Shown: piece by piece, positions 27,711-38,494 of the stretch
Layout of the letters: every line of letters begins with the position of its first letter
How positions within the stretch are numbered: position 1 is the first letter of the stretch
NCBI GenBank assembly: GCA_031279825.1
Contig: JAITHT010000013.1
Location: forward strand, 1 to 52,024
Direction of reading: 5' to 3'
DNA: 52,024 nt
Source of the DNA: Desulfovibrio sp.
GTDB taxonomy: Bacteria > Desulfobacterota > Desulfovibrionia > Desulfovibrionales > Desulfovibrionaceae
Made by a program: the position numbers and the translations under genes
The notes under the pieces: generated by a model
What the model saw: the letters and a program-made list of their open reading frames with translations, nothing else
Databases searched by the model: none
What the model was told of the DNA's origin: nothing

Positions 27711-28736
27711 TCATTCCTCAGGGCAACGCTTTTTGAGTTTTTCGATCAGGGTGGTACGCTTTATGCCCAGGATTTCCGCAGCCTGATTTTTCACGCCGTC
27801 AGCCATGTTCAAGGCTTCATCCAGCAAACGCTCTTCGGCGATATCAAAAAAGTCTTTCATCCCCAAATGCAGTTCTTTGAGATTGGAAATTGTCGGCCAG
27901 GTGAAACCGCCACGCTGAAAGGCGTTTACTCGAGGCTTAAGCGGAGGCAGATTAGAGATGCTTCCCACCTGGGCAAGCATCTTTGCAGGCAAATCTTCCG
28001 GATGCGCCTCATCGCCGTCGCAGAGAATAGACAGACGTTCGGCCAAATTTTCAAGTTCCCGTACGTTCCCCGGCCAGGAGTACGCCGCGAGGATCCGTTC
28101 CACATCCTGTGCGAGCACAAGTTGCGCGCGTTTTTTCACGGCGCAGAAACGCCGCAGAAAATGTTCCATCAGCAATAGCACATCTTCGTCACGTTCGCGC
28201 AAGGGCGGCAGGTGCAGGGGAATGACGTTGAGCCGGTAAAACAAATCTTCTCTGAAATGCCCGGTTGCGACATCTTGCTCAAGGTTTCTGTTGGTCGCCG
28301 CGACGATGCGCACGTCTATCTTTTTTGTTCCCGAGCCCCCTACGCGTTCTATTTCCCTTTCTTGCAGCACGCGCAGAATTTTAACCTGGAGCAGGATGTC
28401 CATTTCGCCTATTTCATCAAGAAAAACCGTTCCTCCCTCAGCCATTTCAAAACGGCCGGGCCGAGATTTGAGGGCATGGGTGAACGCGCCCTTTTCATGG
28501 CCGAAGAGCTCGGATTCCAGCAATTCTTTGGGGATAGCGCCGCAGTTGATGGGAACAAAGGGTTTATCCGCGCGCGCGCTGTGGCGGTGCAAAGCCCGGA
28601 CCAGCAGTTCTTTGCCGGTTCCGGATTCGCCGGTAATAAGAACGGTGCTGTCGGTAGGCGCAACCTTTTCCAGAATGCGAAACATTTCAGCCAGCGACGT
28701 GTACTGGCCGATAATTCCGGTATCGCCAAAATTCAT
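27711..28736 (-). CDS. Orphan sigma-54-dependent transcriptional activator with GAFTHA loop
   Basis: 341 residues from ATG 28736 (GCAGGGGG just upstream; an ATG 13 codons earlier is possible). The AAA+ domain has Walker A GESGTGKE (36-43), FLDEIGEM and the arginine-rich sensor segment LRERDED, then a C-terminal Fis-like helix-turn-helix (AAEILGIKRTTLIEKLKK). There is no receiver or other sensory domain, so activity may be set by a partner protein or by expression level. The sigma-54 contact loop reads GAFTHA (83-88) instead of GAFTGA. It lies 178 bp upstream of the TPR gene on the same strand. Confidence 0.88.
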   Translation of the reverse strand: MNFGDTGIIGQYTSLAEMFRILEKVAPTDSTVLITGESGTGKELLVRALHRHSARADKPFVPINCGAIPKELLESELFGHEKGAFTHALKSRPGRFEMAEGGTVFLDEIGEMDILLQVKILRVLQEREIERVGGSGTKKIDVRIVAATNRNLEQDVATGHFREDLFYRLNVIPLHLPPLRERDEDVLLLMEHFLRRFCAVKKRAQLVLAQDVERILAAYSWPGNVRELENLAERLSILCDGDEAHPEDLPAKMLAQVGSISNLPPLKPRVNAFQRGGFTWPTISNLKELHLGMKDFFDIAEERLLDEALNMADGVKNQAAEILGIKRTTLIEKLKKRCPEE

Positions 28737-28918
28737 GCGGCCCCCTGCAACATAATCACTCTGCGATGCTTGCACGGGCGGCGTTCATTGCCGCGCTCCG
28801 ATTCCGAATACACGCAAGTTGTCTTTAAAATCGGCATTATCCGAATGTTCACATACAATCGTGTGGGGCTGTCAATAAAATGACTTCGCCACAGTCCCGA
28901 CCTAACAGATTTTTGTCT

Positions 28919-28980
28919 GGAAGTCATTGTATAATTCATCATGAAATGGTCGCGGACGCCGCTCCACCGGCGTCCGCGTG
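28919..28980 (+). repeat. Partial repeat family B copy with strong hairpin
   Basis: It begins with GAAGTCATT...AATTCATCATGAAATG and contains the hairpin CGCGGACGCC/GGCGTCCGCG (28951-28960 with 28969-28978). It lies 58 bp beyond the lon stop codon on lon's downstream side and may also end that transcript, although there is no T-run. The interval 28737-28918 upstream of the sigma-54 activator shows no gene. Confidence 0.55.
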
Positions 28981-29037
28981 GAGAACAGGAGGCGACCTTT
29001 TCGGAAGTGCCTGGGGAAAAGCATTGCGGGGTGGAGA

Positions 29038-31509
29038 TTACTGCGCGGCGTTGGCGGACGTCTCCTCCACATGGTGGATATGCCTGAGGGAACGGTAAAT
29101 AGGAACGGCGCTTTCTCTACCGGGAAACAGTTCCATGGGGTCGACAAGAAGAGCTCTGGGCAGCACTTCGTCAACATGACTGATAAGGAAGATGGACATT
29201 CCCTGGAGTATCTCGGCGGGTACTTCTTTAAGATCTTTTTCATTTTCTTTGGGAATGATGACGGTGGAGATGAGTCCCCGATGCGCCGCCAGGAGCTTTT
29301 CCCGCAGGCCGCCGATGGGCAGCACCCGTCCGCGCAGGGTGATCTCTCCGGTCATGGCGATTTCGTTGCGCACAGGGATGCCGAGCAGAGCCGAGACCAG
29401 AGATGTGGCCAGGGTTATGCCGGCAGAAGGTCCGTCTTTGGGCGTGGCTCCTTCAGGCACGTGGATATGAATATCTATCTCCTTATGAAAATCCGGCCGC
29501 AGGCCGAATATGTCTGATCGCGAGCGTATGTAGGAAAGCGCGGCCTGAGCGGATTCGGTCATGACTTCCCCAAGTTTGCCGGTGGTGCTTACTTTGCCCG
29601 TGCCCGGCATAAGCGCGGTTTCCACAAGCAGCAGTTCTCCGCCGAGTTCGGTATAGGCAAGTCCGGTGCATACGCCTATATGCGGGTCGCTTTCCTGTTC
29701 GCCATGGCGGTATTTTTTCACGCCGAGAAACTGGGAGAGGTTTTGACAGGTGACGTTCACCTGTTTGTTTGTATCATCCAGAGTGACGATTTGCATGGCG
29801 GCTTTGCGACAGATGGCGGCCACCTCGCGCTCAAGGCCGCGCACGCCCGCCTCGCGGGTATAGGTGCGGATGATTTCGAGCAGGGCGTTGTCGGACAGGC
29901 GCAAATTTTTGCCCGTCAAACCATGAGCCTCAATTTGCTTGGGCAGAAGAAAGTGCTTGCCTATGCTGGATTTTTCCGTTTCCAGATAGCCGGGCAGCTT
30001 GATAATCTCCATACGATCCTGCAAAGGCAAGGGGATGGATTGGAGGGAATTAGCCGTTGTAATAAAAAATATCCGGGACAAATCATAGTCCATATCCAGA
30101 TAATGATCGCTAAAGGCGTAGTTTTGCTCGGGATCAAGCACTTCCAGCAGGGCGGAGGAGGGATCCCCCCGAAAATCCATGCTCATCTTGTCTATTTCAT
30201 CAAGACAGAACAGCGGGTTGTTGGAACTCACTCTTTTAAGCGATTGAATAATCTTGCCGGGTAAGGCGCCAACGTAAGTGCGCCGATGGCCGCGCACTTC
30301 CGCCTCGTCGCGCACGCCGCCGAGCGAAAGGCGGATGAATTCCCTTTCTGTGGCTCTGGCCACGGATTTGGCAAGCGAGGTCTTGCCTACGCCCGGAGGA
30401 CCGACAAGACAGAGAATAGGGCCTTTCAGTTTGTTCACCAGCTTTTGCACCGCCAGATATTCAAGAATGCGTTCTTTGGGCTTGTCCAGGCCGAAATGAT
30501 CGGCGTTGAGTATGGCGCGCGCGTTCTCAATATCAATGACGGTGTCCTTGAGCGCGTTCCACGGCAAGTCCAGCACCCAGTCCACGTAATTGCGCACCAC
30601 CGTGTATTCAGCGGATGAAGTGGGCATTTGACGCATTTTTTTTACTTCGCGCAGGGCCCTTTCCCTGGCTTCGACGGGCATGTTCTTCTCATGGAGGCGG
30701 CGCTCGAGTTCGTTGAGCTCCACCTGGGGGTCTTCTTCCCTTCCCATTTCTTTATGGATGGCTTTGATCTGTTCGTTCAGATAATACTCACGCTGGTTGC
30801 GCTCCATTTGAGTTTTGACGCGGTTCTTGATGCGCGTTTCCACCCCGGCAATGGAGATTTCGCTCTGGAGCAGTTCAAGAACCAGTTCAAGGCGCAGAAC
30901 GCCGCTTACGGCTTCAAGCACTTCCTGTTTCTTAAGATATTTCGTTTTCAAATGAGGAATGACGGCATCGGCCAGCTTACCGGGCTCCGCATTGGTGGCT
31001 ATGACATGGAGCACTTCAGGCGTCAGTTTTTTGTTAAATTTGGCATACTCGTCCATGGATTCAAGAACGGCGCGTATAACGGCGGAGGCTTCCTCGCGCG
31101 GGCCGTCTTCTTCGTCCAGGGGGCTGACCATGGCTGTCTGGCATGCCTCATTGACTTCCGTGGGCACGGAGCTTTCCGGAAAGGCAGGCGTGGAAAGCTT
31201 CCAAAGAGCCCGGTATAATCCTTCAAAAAGTACTTTGATAGTGCCGTCCGGCAGGCGCAACAACTGTAAGATGCGACTGACCGTCCCCACTTCAAACAAA
31301 TCGGCGTCGCTGGGCTTGTTCAAGGACGAATCCCGCTGGGTCACCAGGAAGATCTGCCTCTCGTAATGCTCAACGGCATTCTCAATGGATTTGATGGATG
31401 CCTCGCGTCCTACAAACAGCGGTGAGATGGAGCGGGGGAACATGACCACCTCGCGTAGCGGCATGATGGGCAGTTCCACCGGAGGCAAAATGCTTCTGAA
31501 TTGAGCCAT
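29038..31509 (-). CDS. lon: ATP-dependent Lon protease
   Basis: 823 residues from ATG 31509 (GAGGAG 8 bases upstream). It degrades misfolded and regulatory proteins. It has the N-terminal LON substrate-binding domain ([13 protein letters not shown] at the start), an AAA+ module with Walker [10 protein letters not shown] (near residue 366) and a C-terminal protease domain with the catalytic serine in [10 protein letters not shown] (near 694) and lysine in [13 protein letters not shown]. The length is typical of bacterial LonA. It is the last gene of tig-clpP-clpX-lon, 33 bp after clpX. Confidence 0.97.
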   Translation of the reverse strand: MAQFRSILPPVELPIMPLREVVMFPRSISPLFVGREASIKSIENAVEHYERQIFLVTQRDSSLNKPSDADLFEVGTVSRILQLLRLPDGTIKVLFEGLYRALWKLSTPAFPESSVPTEVNEACQTAMVSPLDEEDGPREEASAVIRAVLESMDEYAKFNKKLTPEVLHVIATNAEPGKLADAVIPHLKTKYLKKQEVLEAVSGVLRLELVLELLQSEISIAGVETRIKNRVKTQMERNQREYYLNEQIKAIHKEMGREEDPQVELNELERRLHEKNMPVEARERALREVKKMRQMPTSSAEYTVVRNYVDWVLDLPWNALKDTVIDIENARAILNADHFGLDKPKERILEYLAVQKLVNKLKGPILCLVGPPGVGKTSLAKSVARATEREFIRLSLGGVRDEAEVRGHRRTYVGALPGKIIQSLKRVSSNNPLFCLDEIDKMSMDFRGDPSSALLEVLDPEQNYAFSDHYLDMDYDLSRIFFITTANSLQSIPLPLQDRMEIIKLPGYLETEKSSIGKHFLLPKQIEAHGLTGKNLRLSDNALLEIIRTYTREAGVRGLEREVAAICRKAAMQIVTLDDTNKQVNVTCQNLSQFLGVKKYRHGEQESDPHIGVCTGLAYTELGGELLLVETALMPGTGKVSTTGKLGEVMTESAQAALSYIRSRSDIFGLRPDFHKEIDIHIHVPEGATPKDGPSAGITLATSLVSALLGIPVRNEIAMTGEITLRGRVLPIGGLREKLLAAHRGLISTVIIPKENEKDLKEVPAEILQGMSIFLISHVDEVLPRALLVDPMELFPGRESAVPIYRSLRHIHHVEETSANAAQ

Positions 31510-31542
31510 AAAAATACTCCTCAAAAAAGGCGTGTCCGGAGA

Positions 31543-32859
31543 TCATGCCCCGGCGGCGGCGCTCCCGGCGGGAGGATTGGCGTCCAGCATAGCGTCAACC
31601 TCATAAATAAGCAAAGGCGGTTTGTTTTTTTCTATCACAGAGGCGTTGATGACGCATTCCAGCAGGCCTTTTTCCGAAGGCAGGGTATACATGATGTCCA
31701 GCATGGCCGCTTCAAGCACATTGCGCAGCCCCCGGGCGCCTGTTTTTTGTTCTATGGCCTGCCTGGCCACAGCGAGCAAGGCATCCTGGGTAAAGCGCAA
31801 AGTGACTTTATCCAGTTCGAAGAGTTTCTGGTATTGGCGTACCAAGGCGTTTTTCGGCTCTGTGAGCACTCGGATGAGATCTTCCTCCGTCAATTCGTCG
31901 AGATGGGTAATGACCGGTATACGGCCGACAAATTCCGGAATCAGGCCGAATTTGATCAGATCGTTGGGGTGGATATTATCCAGAGGGGAGAGATGGTTTT
32001 TTCTTTTGCCCTGTCCGGATTTGCCGGCTGTTTCGGCGCCTTCGATCCGGGCGCCGAAACCCATGGACCTGCCGCGTGTGCGTTGCGCCACCAATTTTTC
32101 AAGGCCGACAAAAGCGCCTCCGAGAATAAACAGGATGTTGGCGGTATTCATCCGGATGTATTCCTGCTGCGGATGCTTGCGGCCTCCTTTGGGAGGAATG
32201 TTGGCTTCCGTGCCTTCAATGATTTTGAGCAGCGCCTGCTGGACGCCTTCGCCGGAAACGTCCCTGGTGATGGAGGGGCTATCACCCTTGCGGGAAATTT
32301 TATCAATTTCATCTATGTAAATAATGCCTTTGGAGGCGGCTTCCAGATCATAATCAGCATTTTGCAGGAGCTGTACCAGAATATTTTCGACGTCTTCGCC
32401 GACGTAGCCCGCTTCGGTCAGGGTCGTGGCATCGGCGATGGCAAAGGGCACATTAAGGATGCGGGCCAAGGTTTTGGCCAGCAACGTCTTGCCGCTGCCG
32501 GAAGGCCCCATGAGCAGGATATTACTTTTTTCCAGCTCCACGTCATTGCCGATGGCCTCCTTGAAAAAAACCCGCTTGTAATGATTATGCACGGCAACAG
32601 CCAGAATTTTTTTAGCATAGTCCTGTCCGATGACATATGCATCAAGAAGTTCCTTGAGTTGGGGAGGCGGGAGCAGTCCCCGCGTTTCACGCACTTCTTC
32701 CATGGACTGATTAGCCATGATTTCGTTACAGAGGCGGACGCATTCGTCGCAAATGCAAGTTTTCTCCGGTCCCTCAATGAGTCGTTTCACCTGCTCTTCG
32801 CTTTTATCGCAAAAGGAGCAACGCAGGACTCCTTTACTGTCTTTGGGCGCTTTGCTCAT
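31543..32859 (-). CDS. clpX: ClpX ATPase subunit of ClpXP protease
   Basis: 438 residues. An AAA+ unfoldase that feeds substrates to ClpP. The N-terminal zinc-binding domain has C14-x2-C17 and C37-x2-C40. The AAA+ domain carries Walker A GPSGSGKT, Walker [11 protein letters not shown] and the pore and ClpP-binding regions (IGF-type loop in [11 protein letters not shown] vicinity). AGGAAA precedes the ATG. It is 126 bp downstream of clpP. Confidence 0.97.
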   Translation of the reverse strand: MSKAPKDSKGVLRCSFCDKSEEQVKRLIEGPEKTCICDECVRLCNEIMANQSMEEVRETRGLLPPPQLKELLDAYVIGQDYAKKILAVAVHNHYKRVFFKEAIGNDVELEKSNILLMGPSGSGKTLLAKTLARILNVPFAIADATTLTEAGYVGEDVENILVQLLQNADYDLEAASKGIIYIDEIDKISRKGDSPSITRDVSGEGVQQALLKIIEGTEANIPPKGGRKHPQQEYIRMNTANILFILGGAFVGLEKLVAQRTRGRSMGFGARIEGAETAGKSGQGKRKNHLSPLDNIHPNDLIKFGLIPEFVGRIPVITHLDELTEEDLIRVLTEPKNALVRQYQKLFELDKVTLRFTQDALLAVARQAIEQKTGARGLRNVLEAAMLDIMYTLPSEKGLLECVINASVIEKNKPPLLIYEVDAMLDANPPAGSAAAGA

Positions 32860-32985
32860 AACTATTTCCTCAATATATAAGAGTGTACGCTTGGGAGTGT
32901 CCCTTACCGCGCAGGCTAAGGGCTACGCAGAGTCCGCGCGCAAGAGGAGAGTGTTGTGATGCTCGCCGTCCGTGCAGTCGAGGGT

Positions 32986-33591
32986 TCACGTTTTTTGCTC
33001 TGTGGCGAGGTCTTCGCGGGAGGTTAAGACCCGGTCGATAAGGCCGAGTTCCACAGCTTCCCCGGCGCTGAGGAAATTATCGCGCTCAGTGAGTTCCGCG
33101 ATGCGTTCCACGCTTTGGCCGCTGTGCTCCGCCATGATCCGGTTGAGAATTTCGCGCAGGCGCAGCACCTCGCGGGCATGAATCTCAATGTCGCTGGCCT
33201 GGCCGCGAAAACCGCCTGACGGCTGATGGATCATAATACGGCTGTTAGGCAACGCGTAGCGCAGGCCCGGCGTACCGGCTGTCAACAGCAGGGCTCCCAT
33301 GCTGGCCGCCTGCCCCATGCACAAGGTCGCTACCGGGCAGGTGATGTAGCGCATGGTGTCATAAATAGCGAGGCCGGAAGAAACCACGCCGCCGGGTGAA
33401 TTGATATACAGGTAAATTTCTTTTTCCGGATCTTCCGATTCCAAAAAAAGCAACTGCGCGCAGATAAGCGAGGCTATATGGTCGTCCACGGCCTCACCGA
33501 GAAGGACTATCCTGTCTTTGAGCAGGCGGGAGTAAATGTCGTAGGCGCGTTCCACGCGTCCTGTCGTTTCGATGACCATGGGAATGGGCAT
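32986..33591 (-). CDS. clpP: ATP-dependent Clp protease proteolytic subunit
   Basis: 201 residues, the usual ClpP length. The catalytic triad is S97 (GQAASMGA), H122 (MIHQPSGG) and D171 (ERDNFLSA). It forms the tetradecameric protease chamber used by ClpX. AGGAT precedes the ATG. It is separated from tig by 485 bp of repeat-rich sequence, so it may have its own promoter. Confidence 0.97.
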   Translation of the reverse strand: MPIPMVIETTGRVERAYDIYSRLLKDRIVLLGEAVDDHIASLICAQLLFLESEDPEKEIYLYINSPGGVVSSGLAIYDTMRYITCPVATLCMGQAASMGALLLTAGTPGLRYALPNSRIMIHQPSGGFRGQASDIEIHAREVLRLREILNRIMAEHSGQSVERIAELTERDNFLSAGEAVELGLIDRVLTSREDLATEQKT

Positions 33592-34076
33592 AGGCGATCC
33601 TCAATAAATAGGCTGAAACTGTTTCACCCCTGCCCTGTGACGGTGCGGGAAAGGTCTGCCGTCGAAAAGAGCGCTTGCACCAATAACAGGGTCAAGGGGC
33701 ATTATGCCCCTTGCGGGGTCTGGGGCGGAGCCATGTAATACCAATCCTTGATCTTAGAGCATTGTGACGTTGAGACGCTCCATTCGGCGGAGTCTGCAAA
33801 AATGAAGCTGGGGCGTGACAACAAAAATGAAGACGCTCCGAGGCACGCCGCCGATACAGCAAGATGGCGTATACTGTACGGTTTCCCCGGCAAAAGGGCA
33901 AGGGGGAAACGGATCGGGCGGGCTCCGCGCCGCCGGATAAGGGAAACAAGTTTTCCCGAAGGAACAACCGCGCGGGAAAACGGCATCGGACGGCGACTCC
34001 CGCCGACAATATCATCCCGCGGCAAGAGATACCCGACCCCTTACCGGCGCTTCTCACGCCGCATTCGCGCCTTATG
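33592..34076. other. Gene-free interval between clpP and tig
   Basis: 485 bp without a recognised gene. It holds a small perfect hairpin AAGGGGCA-TTA-TGCCCCTT (33694-33712) related to one near 2877, and GC-rich sequence at 33890-34060 with short dyads. Open frames here lack homology and a ribosome binding site. A promoter for clpP probably lies here but none is clear. Confidence 0.6.
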
Positions 34077-35423
34077 TTATTCGGCGGCGGATTCCCCGGC
34101 CTGCGCGCCTTCGCCGCCGGAAAGCCCTGTTTTAGGGGGCGTTTTCCGTATGACCGCCTTGGAGTAAAGCTCGTCCATGCCCTTGTCGGCGAGCAGTTGG
34201 TCCCGGAGGGCGAAAAGGAGATTGGCCTTGGTATAATATTCCTTGAGGTCTCTGTACTCCTGTTTGCTTTGCGCGGCTATGTGCCGGAGCGCTCCTTCCA
34301 CTTCCTGCTCTGTGACCGTCAGATTACGCTCGCGGGCCACGGTAATCAGCAAGATATGCGATCTGGCGCGCATTTCCGCTTCCGGCCGCACCTCTTCGCG
34401 GATCATTTCAGGCGCTTTGCCCAGGGAGGATATATTTTTCCCTTGGCGTTCAAGGCGTTTCTGTATATCTTCAATGATTGCGGCTATATGGTTTTCCACC
34501 ATGGATTCAGGCACGGGAAAATCCGTCAGTTTGAGCAAAGAGTCCAGCAAGCTCTTTTGAGCCGCCGCTTTATGCAATTCTTCGCGGCTTTGCAGGTACG
34601 ACTGCCGCACACTGTCGCGCAATTTTTCCATGTTTTCGAAATTGCCGATCTTTTGGGCAAAGGCATCGTCAAGTTCGGGCAGTTTGCGCTCTTTGAGGGC
34701 ATGCAGGGCGACGTTCATGGTAACGGTTCTGCCGGCGAATTCGCTGTTGAAAAAATCAGATGGAAAAGCCACCGGGCCTTCTCTTTTTTCTCCCGCTTTC
34801 ATGCTTTTAACCAGATTTTCAAAATCTGGCAGGGTTTCTCCCCGGCCGAGGGTAAGCTGGAAGTTGTCGGCCGTGATGCCGGCAATGGGGGTTCCGTTTT
34901 CATCAACGGCAGTAAAGTCAATGACGGCGATTTCTCCGTCCTCCGGCGTACGGGCTTCGCCAACGGTGATGATTTCCGCCAAGCCGTCGCGTACACGTTC
35001 AATAACAGCGGTGACCTCCTTCTCGTTGACCACGGCTTCCTCCTGCTGCACCTCAAAGCCTTCGTAGGCGGGCAGGTTAAAGGCCGGCATCACTTCAAAG
35101 ACGATATCATAGACGAATTCCTCGCCGCGTGTAATATCGCCGCCCTTGAAATCAATGCGGGAAACCGGCGAGAGCTTGCTTTCCGTAATGATCTCATTGA
35201 TGTGAACATTGACCATGTCTGTGGTGGCTTCTTTACAGATTTCCCTGTGGAAACGTTTTTCTATGATGCTTGCCGGCACTTTACCCTTGCGGAATCCATC
35301 AAGGGTGAGGGACGTGCGGTACATGGCTATGGTGGAGGCAAGCGCCGCCTCACATTCTGCAACAGGCACCGTGACGGTAATCTTTTTTTTGACCGGAGTG
35401 ATGTCTTCTATGGTATACTGCAT
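34077..35423 (-). CDS. tig: Trigger factor (ribosome-associated chaperone, peptidyl-prolyl isomerase)
   Basis: 448 residues. It binds the ribosome exit tunnel and assists nascent chain folding. It has an N-terminal ribosome-binding domain with the GFRKGKVPAS signature, a central FKBP-type domain (about 155-240) and a helical C-terminal chaperone domain. AAGGAG lies before the ATG. It heads the leftward quality-control cluster. The C-terminus is rich in G, A and E, as in many trigger factors. Confidence 0.96.
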   Translation of the reverse strand: MQYTIEDITPVKKKITVTVPVAECEAALASTIAMYRTSLTLDGFRKGKVPASIIEKRFHREICKEATTDMVNVHINEIITESKLSPVSRIDFKGGDITRGEEFVYDIVFEVMPAFNLPAYEGFEVQQEEAVVNEKEVTAVIERVRDGLAEIITVGEARTPEDGEIAVIDFTAVDENGTPIAGITADNFQLTLGRGETLPDFENLVKSMKAGEKREGPVAFPSDFFNSEFAGRTVTMNVALHALKERKLPELDDAFAQKIGNFENMEKLRDSVRQSYLQSREELHKAAAQKSLLDSLLKLTDFPVPESMVENHIAAIIEDIQKRLERQGKNISSLGKAPEMIREEVRPEAEMRARSHILLITVARERNLTVTEQEVEGALRHIAAQSKQEYRDLKEYYTKANLLFALRDQLLADKGMDELYSKAVIRKTPPKTGLSGGEGAQAGESAAE

Positions 35424-35476
35424 CGCTATGGGGCTCCTTGATGGAAATATTCGCGCGTTGTTCCGGTCATACTACA

Positions 35477-35627
35477 AGTGATTTCATACATAGGCCATTG
35501 GCCTATGTATGAGGATCGCTCCGCCGAAAAACGCGACTTTCGGCTTGCTCACGCCGATTGTGGCGGCGCGCCGGACTTTCGTCCGGCGTTAGAAGTCATT
35601 TCATAGTGAATTATGAAATGACTTCTA
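35477..35627 (-). repeat. Repeat family B, copy 2 (inverted)
   Basis: Inverse of 11553-11702 with strong similarity over its full length. The 3' end dyad here reads ATACATAGGCCAT-TGGCCTATGTAT. It directly adjoins repeat A copy 2 and lies 53 bp upstream of the tig start codon, so any tig promoter must be in or near it. Confidence 0.8.
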
Positions 35628-35753
35628 GAGCAGATTAACCTTGAAACGCTGCACTCGTCGCTGACGGCGAAAACAAGTTTCGCCTACTCCTCGCGCACGC
35701 AACCGACGCTCACGCTGCCGGTTGCCATGGCATTTTCAAAGTGAACAGGCTCT
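35627..35753 (-). repeat. Repeat family A, copy 2 (inverted)
   Basis: Inverted relative to 3070-3195 and 51600-51726. It joins end to end with repeat B copy 2, a pairing also suggested at 51600-51840, where a B-like element follows repeat A. Confidence 0.75.
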
Positions 35754-35879
35754 AGCCCTTAAGGGGCTTTGCCGCCAAATTCCACTCGGCGCCTGCCGGG
35801 GCTGTTTTACATAGTAAAGGACTTTTGCCCGCGTTACCGTGCTTTTTCGCTGTATGCCCCATGGCAAAGCGCGTTGCTC

Positions 35880-35963
35880 TGGTGCGAGAGGGGGGATTTG
35901 AACCCCCACGGATAACCCGCTGGATTCTAAGTCCAGAGCGTCTACCAGTTCCGCCACTCTCGC
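35880..35963 (-). tRNA. tRNA-Leu (anticodon TAG)
   Basis: The acceptor stem GCGAGAG/CTCTCGC, a class II variable arm, the anticodon stem CTGGA/TCCAG with loop CTTAGAA (anticodon TAG), and a T arm with GGTTCAAATCC are all present. The discriminator is A (35883) and the CCA end is encoded (35880-35882). Confidence 0.96.
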
Positions 35964-36284
35964 AGGTGTTTTGCGCCGCGCCGGGAAAAGGCGCTGTGGG
36001 CGTAGGCCCGCCCGCTGGAACGGTCGCAATGCAAGCCGTAGCGACAAAGGGGCCGGAACGGACGTTTCGCGCGCGGAAGGCATCCGGCGGGCGCCACATA
36101 GTACGATTCGGCCGTGTGACGGGCATGGAACTCTAGCCTTCATGATACGGCCTGTCAAATTGTTTATGCCTGCGGTCACCAGTTTTGCTTCCAAATACAA
36201 CGTGCTTGTGTCCGAAACTGGAGTGTGGCGGGACGGCGCGCCGTGCGCCCATGAGGCATATGGCCGGGAGGAAGTACGCAAAAT

Positions 36285-36312
36285 GCGGCCGGGGAACGAA
36301 TTCCCCGGCCGC
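36285..36312 (-). terminator. Intrinsic terminator of the lactate dehydrogenase genes
   Basis: A 12 bp stem GCGGCCGGGGAA/TTCCCCGGCCGC with loop CGAA, followed on the leftward strand by ATTTTGC. It lies 24 bp after the stop codon of the gene at 36337. The remaining 35964-36284 shows no gene. Confidence 0.7.
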
Positions 36313-36336
36313 AAGGAAGGGCGCAGGCTGGAAAGC

Positions 36337-38490
36337 CTACTTCAATTGGCGGACAAGAAGTTCGGAGATATGCTCCACCTTGAGCTTTTTACCGCGTTTT
36401 TCCTCACCGCCGCGCAACTGGATGACGCAACCGGGGCAGTCCGTAACCAGGGTGGACGCACCCGTGGCTTCCAGGTTCGTCAGCTTCTTATCCAGCACCT
36501 GACTGGCGATTTCCGGGAATTTGATGGAATACGAACCGCCGAAACCGCAGCAGACGTCCTCTTCATTGCCTTGTTTATAGTTGGCAGCCATATCGATCAA
36601 CGCGCGGGGCTGCTCGGTTACCCCCATGCCACGGCACAAGTGGCATGGAGCATGGTAGCACACGCCCTCCGAAGACTTGTTGAAGTCAGCCGGTGAAAGC
36701 TTGGCCACATCGCGCATAAAGGAACTGAAGTCTTTTATCTTTTGCGTAAACTGCTGCACCTTGGCGGCCAATTCCGGATAGTTCCTGAGCACGCGGGGAT
36801 AGGAGTGCGCAAGATGGGAGGCGCAAGAAGCGCAAAGACACAGAATATAATCATAGCCGGGCGCATCAAAGGCGTTGAGATTCGCCTTGGCGACATCTTC
36901 CGCCGCTTTACGCTCACCCATCATCTGCACGGGCAGACCGCAGCAGGTCTGGCCCATGGGGAAGTCAACGGCATAGCCCTTGGCCGTGAGCATCTTGACG
37001 GCTGCCGTTAAATGCTCAGGATAGATGAAGTCCTGAGCGCAACCGGCAAAAATGCCGACTTTGACCTTGGCGTTCGGATTGGTCGTGGTCTTGAGCTTAT
37101 CCCACATGTCGCGGAAGGGTTTGTCGGCAATGGCGGGCAAAGCGCGGAACCCTTGGCCTTTGAGGAATATTTCCGGCAAATGGCGAATATAAGGAGTGCC
37201 GACGGTCATGGGTTTTTGCGCCCATTTGCCGAAGCGCAGCAGAGTATGAAACAGTTTTCTATTGGAAAGCACCTTGGCCAGCAGAGAAGACTCTATGGGA
37301 GAGCCGTCTTCTTCATTCAAGCGAGCCCGGATTTCGGCGATAACGGCAGGCAGGTTGACGCTGCCCGCACAAACCGCTTTACAGGCTTCACAGTTAATGC
37401 AGTTTTGAATGATGTTTCTGGCTTTGTCCTTGCCGTGGTAGAAATAGGTAAGGATAAGGCCGATAGCGCCCATGTACACGTGACCCATGGCGTGCCCGCC
37501 GACCATACGGTAAACGGGACAGATGTTGGCGCAGGCGCCGCAACGGATGCAACGCAGGGCTTCGCGGCACAGGGGATCCTTGGCCAGAGCCTTACGGCCG
37601 TTGTCAAGGATGACGATGTGATAAATCTTTTTCTTGTTCGGGGACTGGGAATGTTCCATAGCGCCGGACATCATGGTCACATAGGAGGTAATGGGCTGGC
37701 CGGTGCCGTTACGGGCAAGAACATACTGCGCGTTCAGCGCCTGACGCATGGTGGACACCATCTTGTCGAGACCGCCCAGGGAAACCTGCACGCGCGGCAA
37801 GGTAGTAACCAGACGCGCATTGCCTTCGTTGGTGCAGATACCCACAGTGCCGGTTTCGGCCACTATGAAGTTGGCGCCGGTGATGCCCATATCCGCGGCG
37901 ACGAACTTCAGGCGCAGCACGCGGCGGGCCACCATGACCAGTTTGGCGATGTCCCCCTCCTGTTTGAAATTGGTGACGTCAGAAAACGTCTGGGCCACCT
38001 GATGGCGGGAAAGGTGCATGGCGGGCAGCACCAAGTGACAGGGGCCCTCGTCGCGAAGCTGAAGAATCCATTCTCCAAGGTCGCCTTCCACCACTTCACA
38101 GCCTTGGGCTTCAAGAACGGGATTAAGCAGGATTTCCTTGGACGTGAGGGTTTTGGTTTTACTGACCAGCTTGACGTTATGTTCTTTGGCGATGTTGGCA
38201 ATAATCGCGTTGGCTTCCGCGCCGGTAGCCGCATAATGGACGATGGCTCCGCGTTTTGTAGCTTCCCTTTTGAATTGCTCAAAGAGTTCGTCATAGTGAT
38301 CCATGGCGTAATCTTTGGCTGCGGCGTTACCGGCTACGATTTCCTTTTCGTTGATCACAGAGAAGACTCTCTCGCGCGTGGTCCGGTAATTCACGGCAAT
38401 TTTATCAAGCGTTTCGCGAAGGAATGAATCGGCAAGGGCCTGCTTGAGGTCCTCATGATAGGTTACTTTAGTTTTTCCAGCTGATTGCAT
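36337..38490 (-). CDS. L-lactate dehydrogenase iron-sulfur subunit (LutB/LutA-like fusion, LdhB type)
   Basis: 717 residues. An N-terminal LUD domain (about 60-270) is followed by two 4Fe-4S ferredoxin motifs (C314-x2-C317-x2-C320-x3-C324 and C364-x2-C367-x2-C370-x3-C374) and two CCG domains (CCGLPVQMMG, CCGFGG) at the C-terminus. In Bacillus these parts are split between LutB and LutA; in Desulfovibrio the fused form with a LutC partner oxidises L-lactate to pyruvate, and electrons go to the membrane pool. GGAGGAA precedes the ATG. It is 4 bp downstream of the LutC-like gene. The other organic-acid oxidation genes usually linked with it are not in this window. Confidence 0.9.
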   Translation of the reverse strand: MQSAGKTKVTYHEDLKQALADSFLRETLDKIAVNYRTTRERVFSVINEKEIVAGNAAAKDYAMDHYDELFEQFKREATKRGAIVHYAATGAEANAIIANIAKEHNVKLVSKTKTLTSKEILLNPVLEAQGCEVVEGDLGEWILQLRDEGPCHLVLPAMHLSRHQVAQTFSDVTNFKQEGDIAKLVMVARRVLRLKFVAADMGITGANFIVAETGTVGICTNEGNARLVTTLPRVQVSLGGLDKMVSTMRQALNAQYVLARNGTGQPITSYVTMMSGAMEHSQSPNKKKIYHIVILDNGRKALAKDPLCREALRCIRCGACANICPVYRMVGGHAMGHVYMGAIGLILTYFYHGKDKARNIIQNCINCEACKAVCAGSVNLPAVIAEIRARLNEEDGSPIESSLLAKVLSNRKLFHTLLRFGKWAQKPMTVGTPYIRHLPEIFLKGQGFRALPAIADKPFRDMWDKLKTTTNPNAKVKVGIFAGCAQDFIYPEHLTAAVKMLTAKGYAVDFPMGQTCCGLPVQMMGERKAAEDVAKANLNAFDAPGYDYILCLCASCASHLAHSYPRVLRNYPELAAKVQQFTQKIKDFSSFMRDVAKLSPADFNKSSEGVCYHAPCHLCRGMGVTEQPRALIDMAANYKQGNEEDVCCGFGGSYSIKFPEIASQVLDKKLTNLEATGASTLVTDCPGCVIQLRGGEEKRGKKLKVEHISELLVRQLK

Positions 38491-38494
38491 GCGC

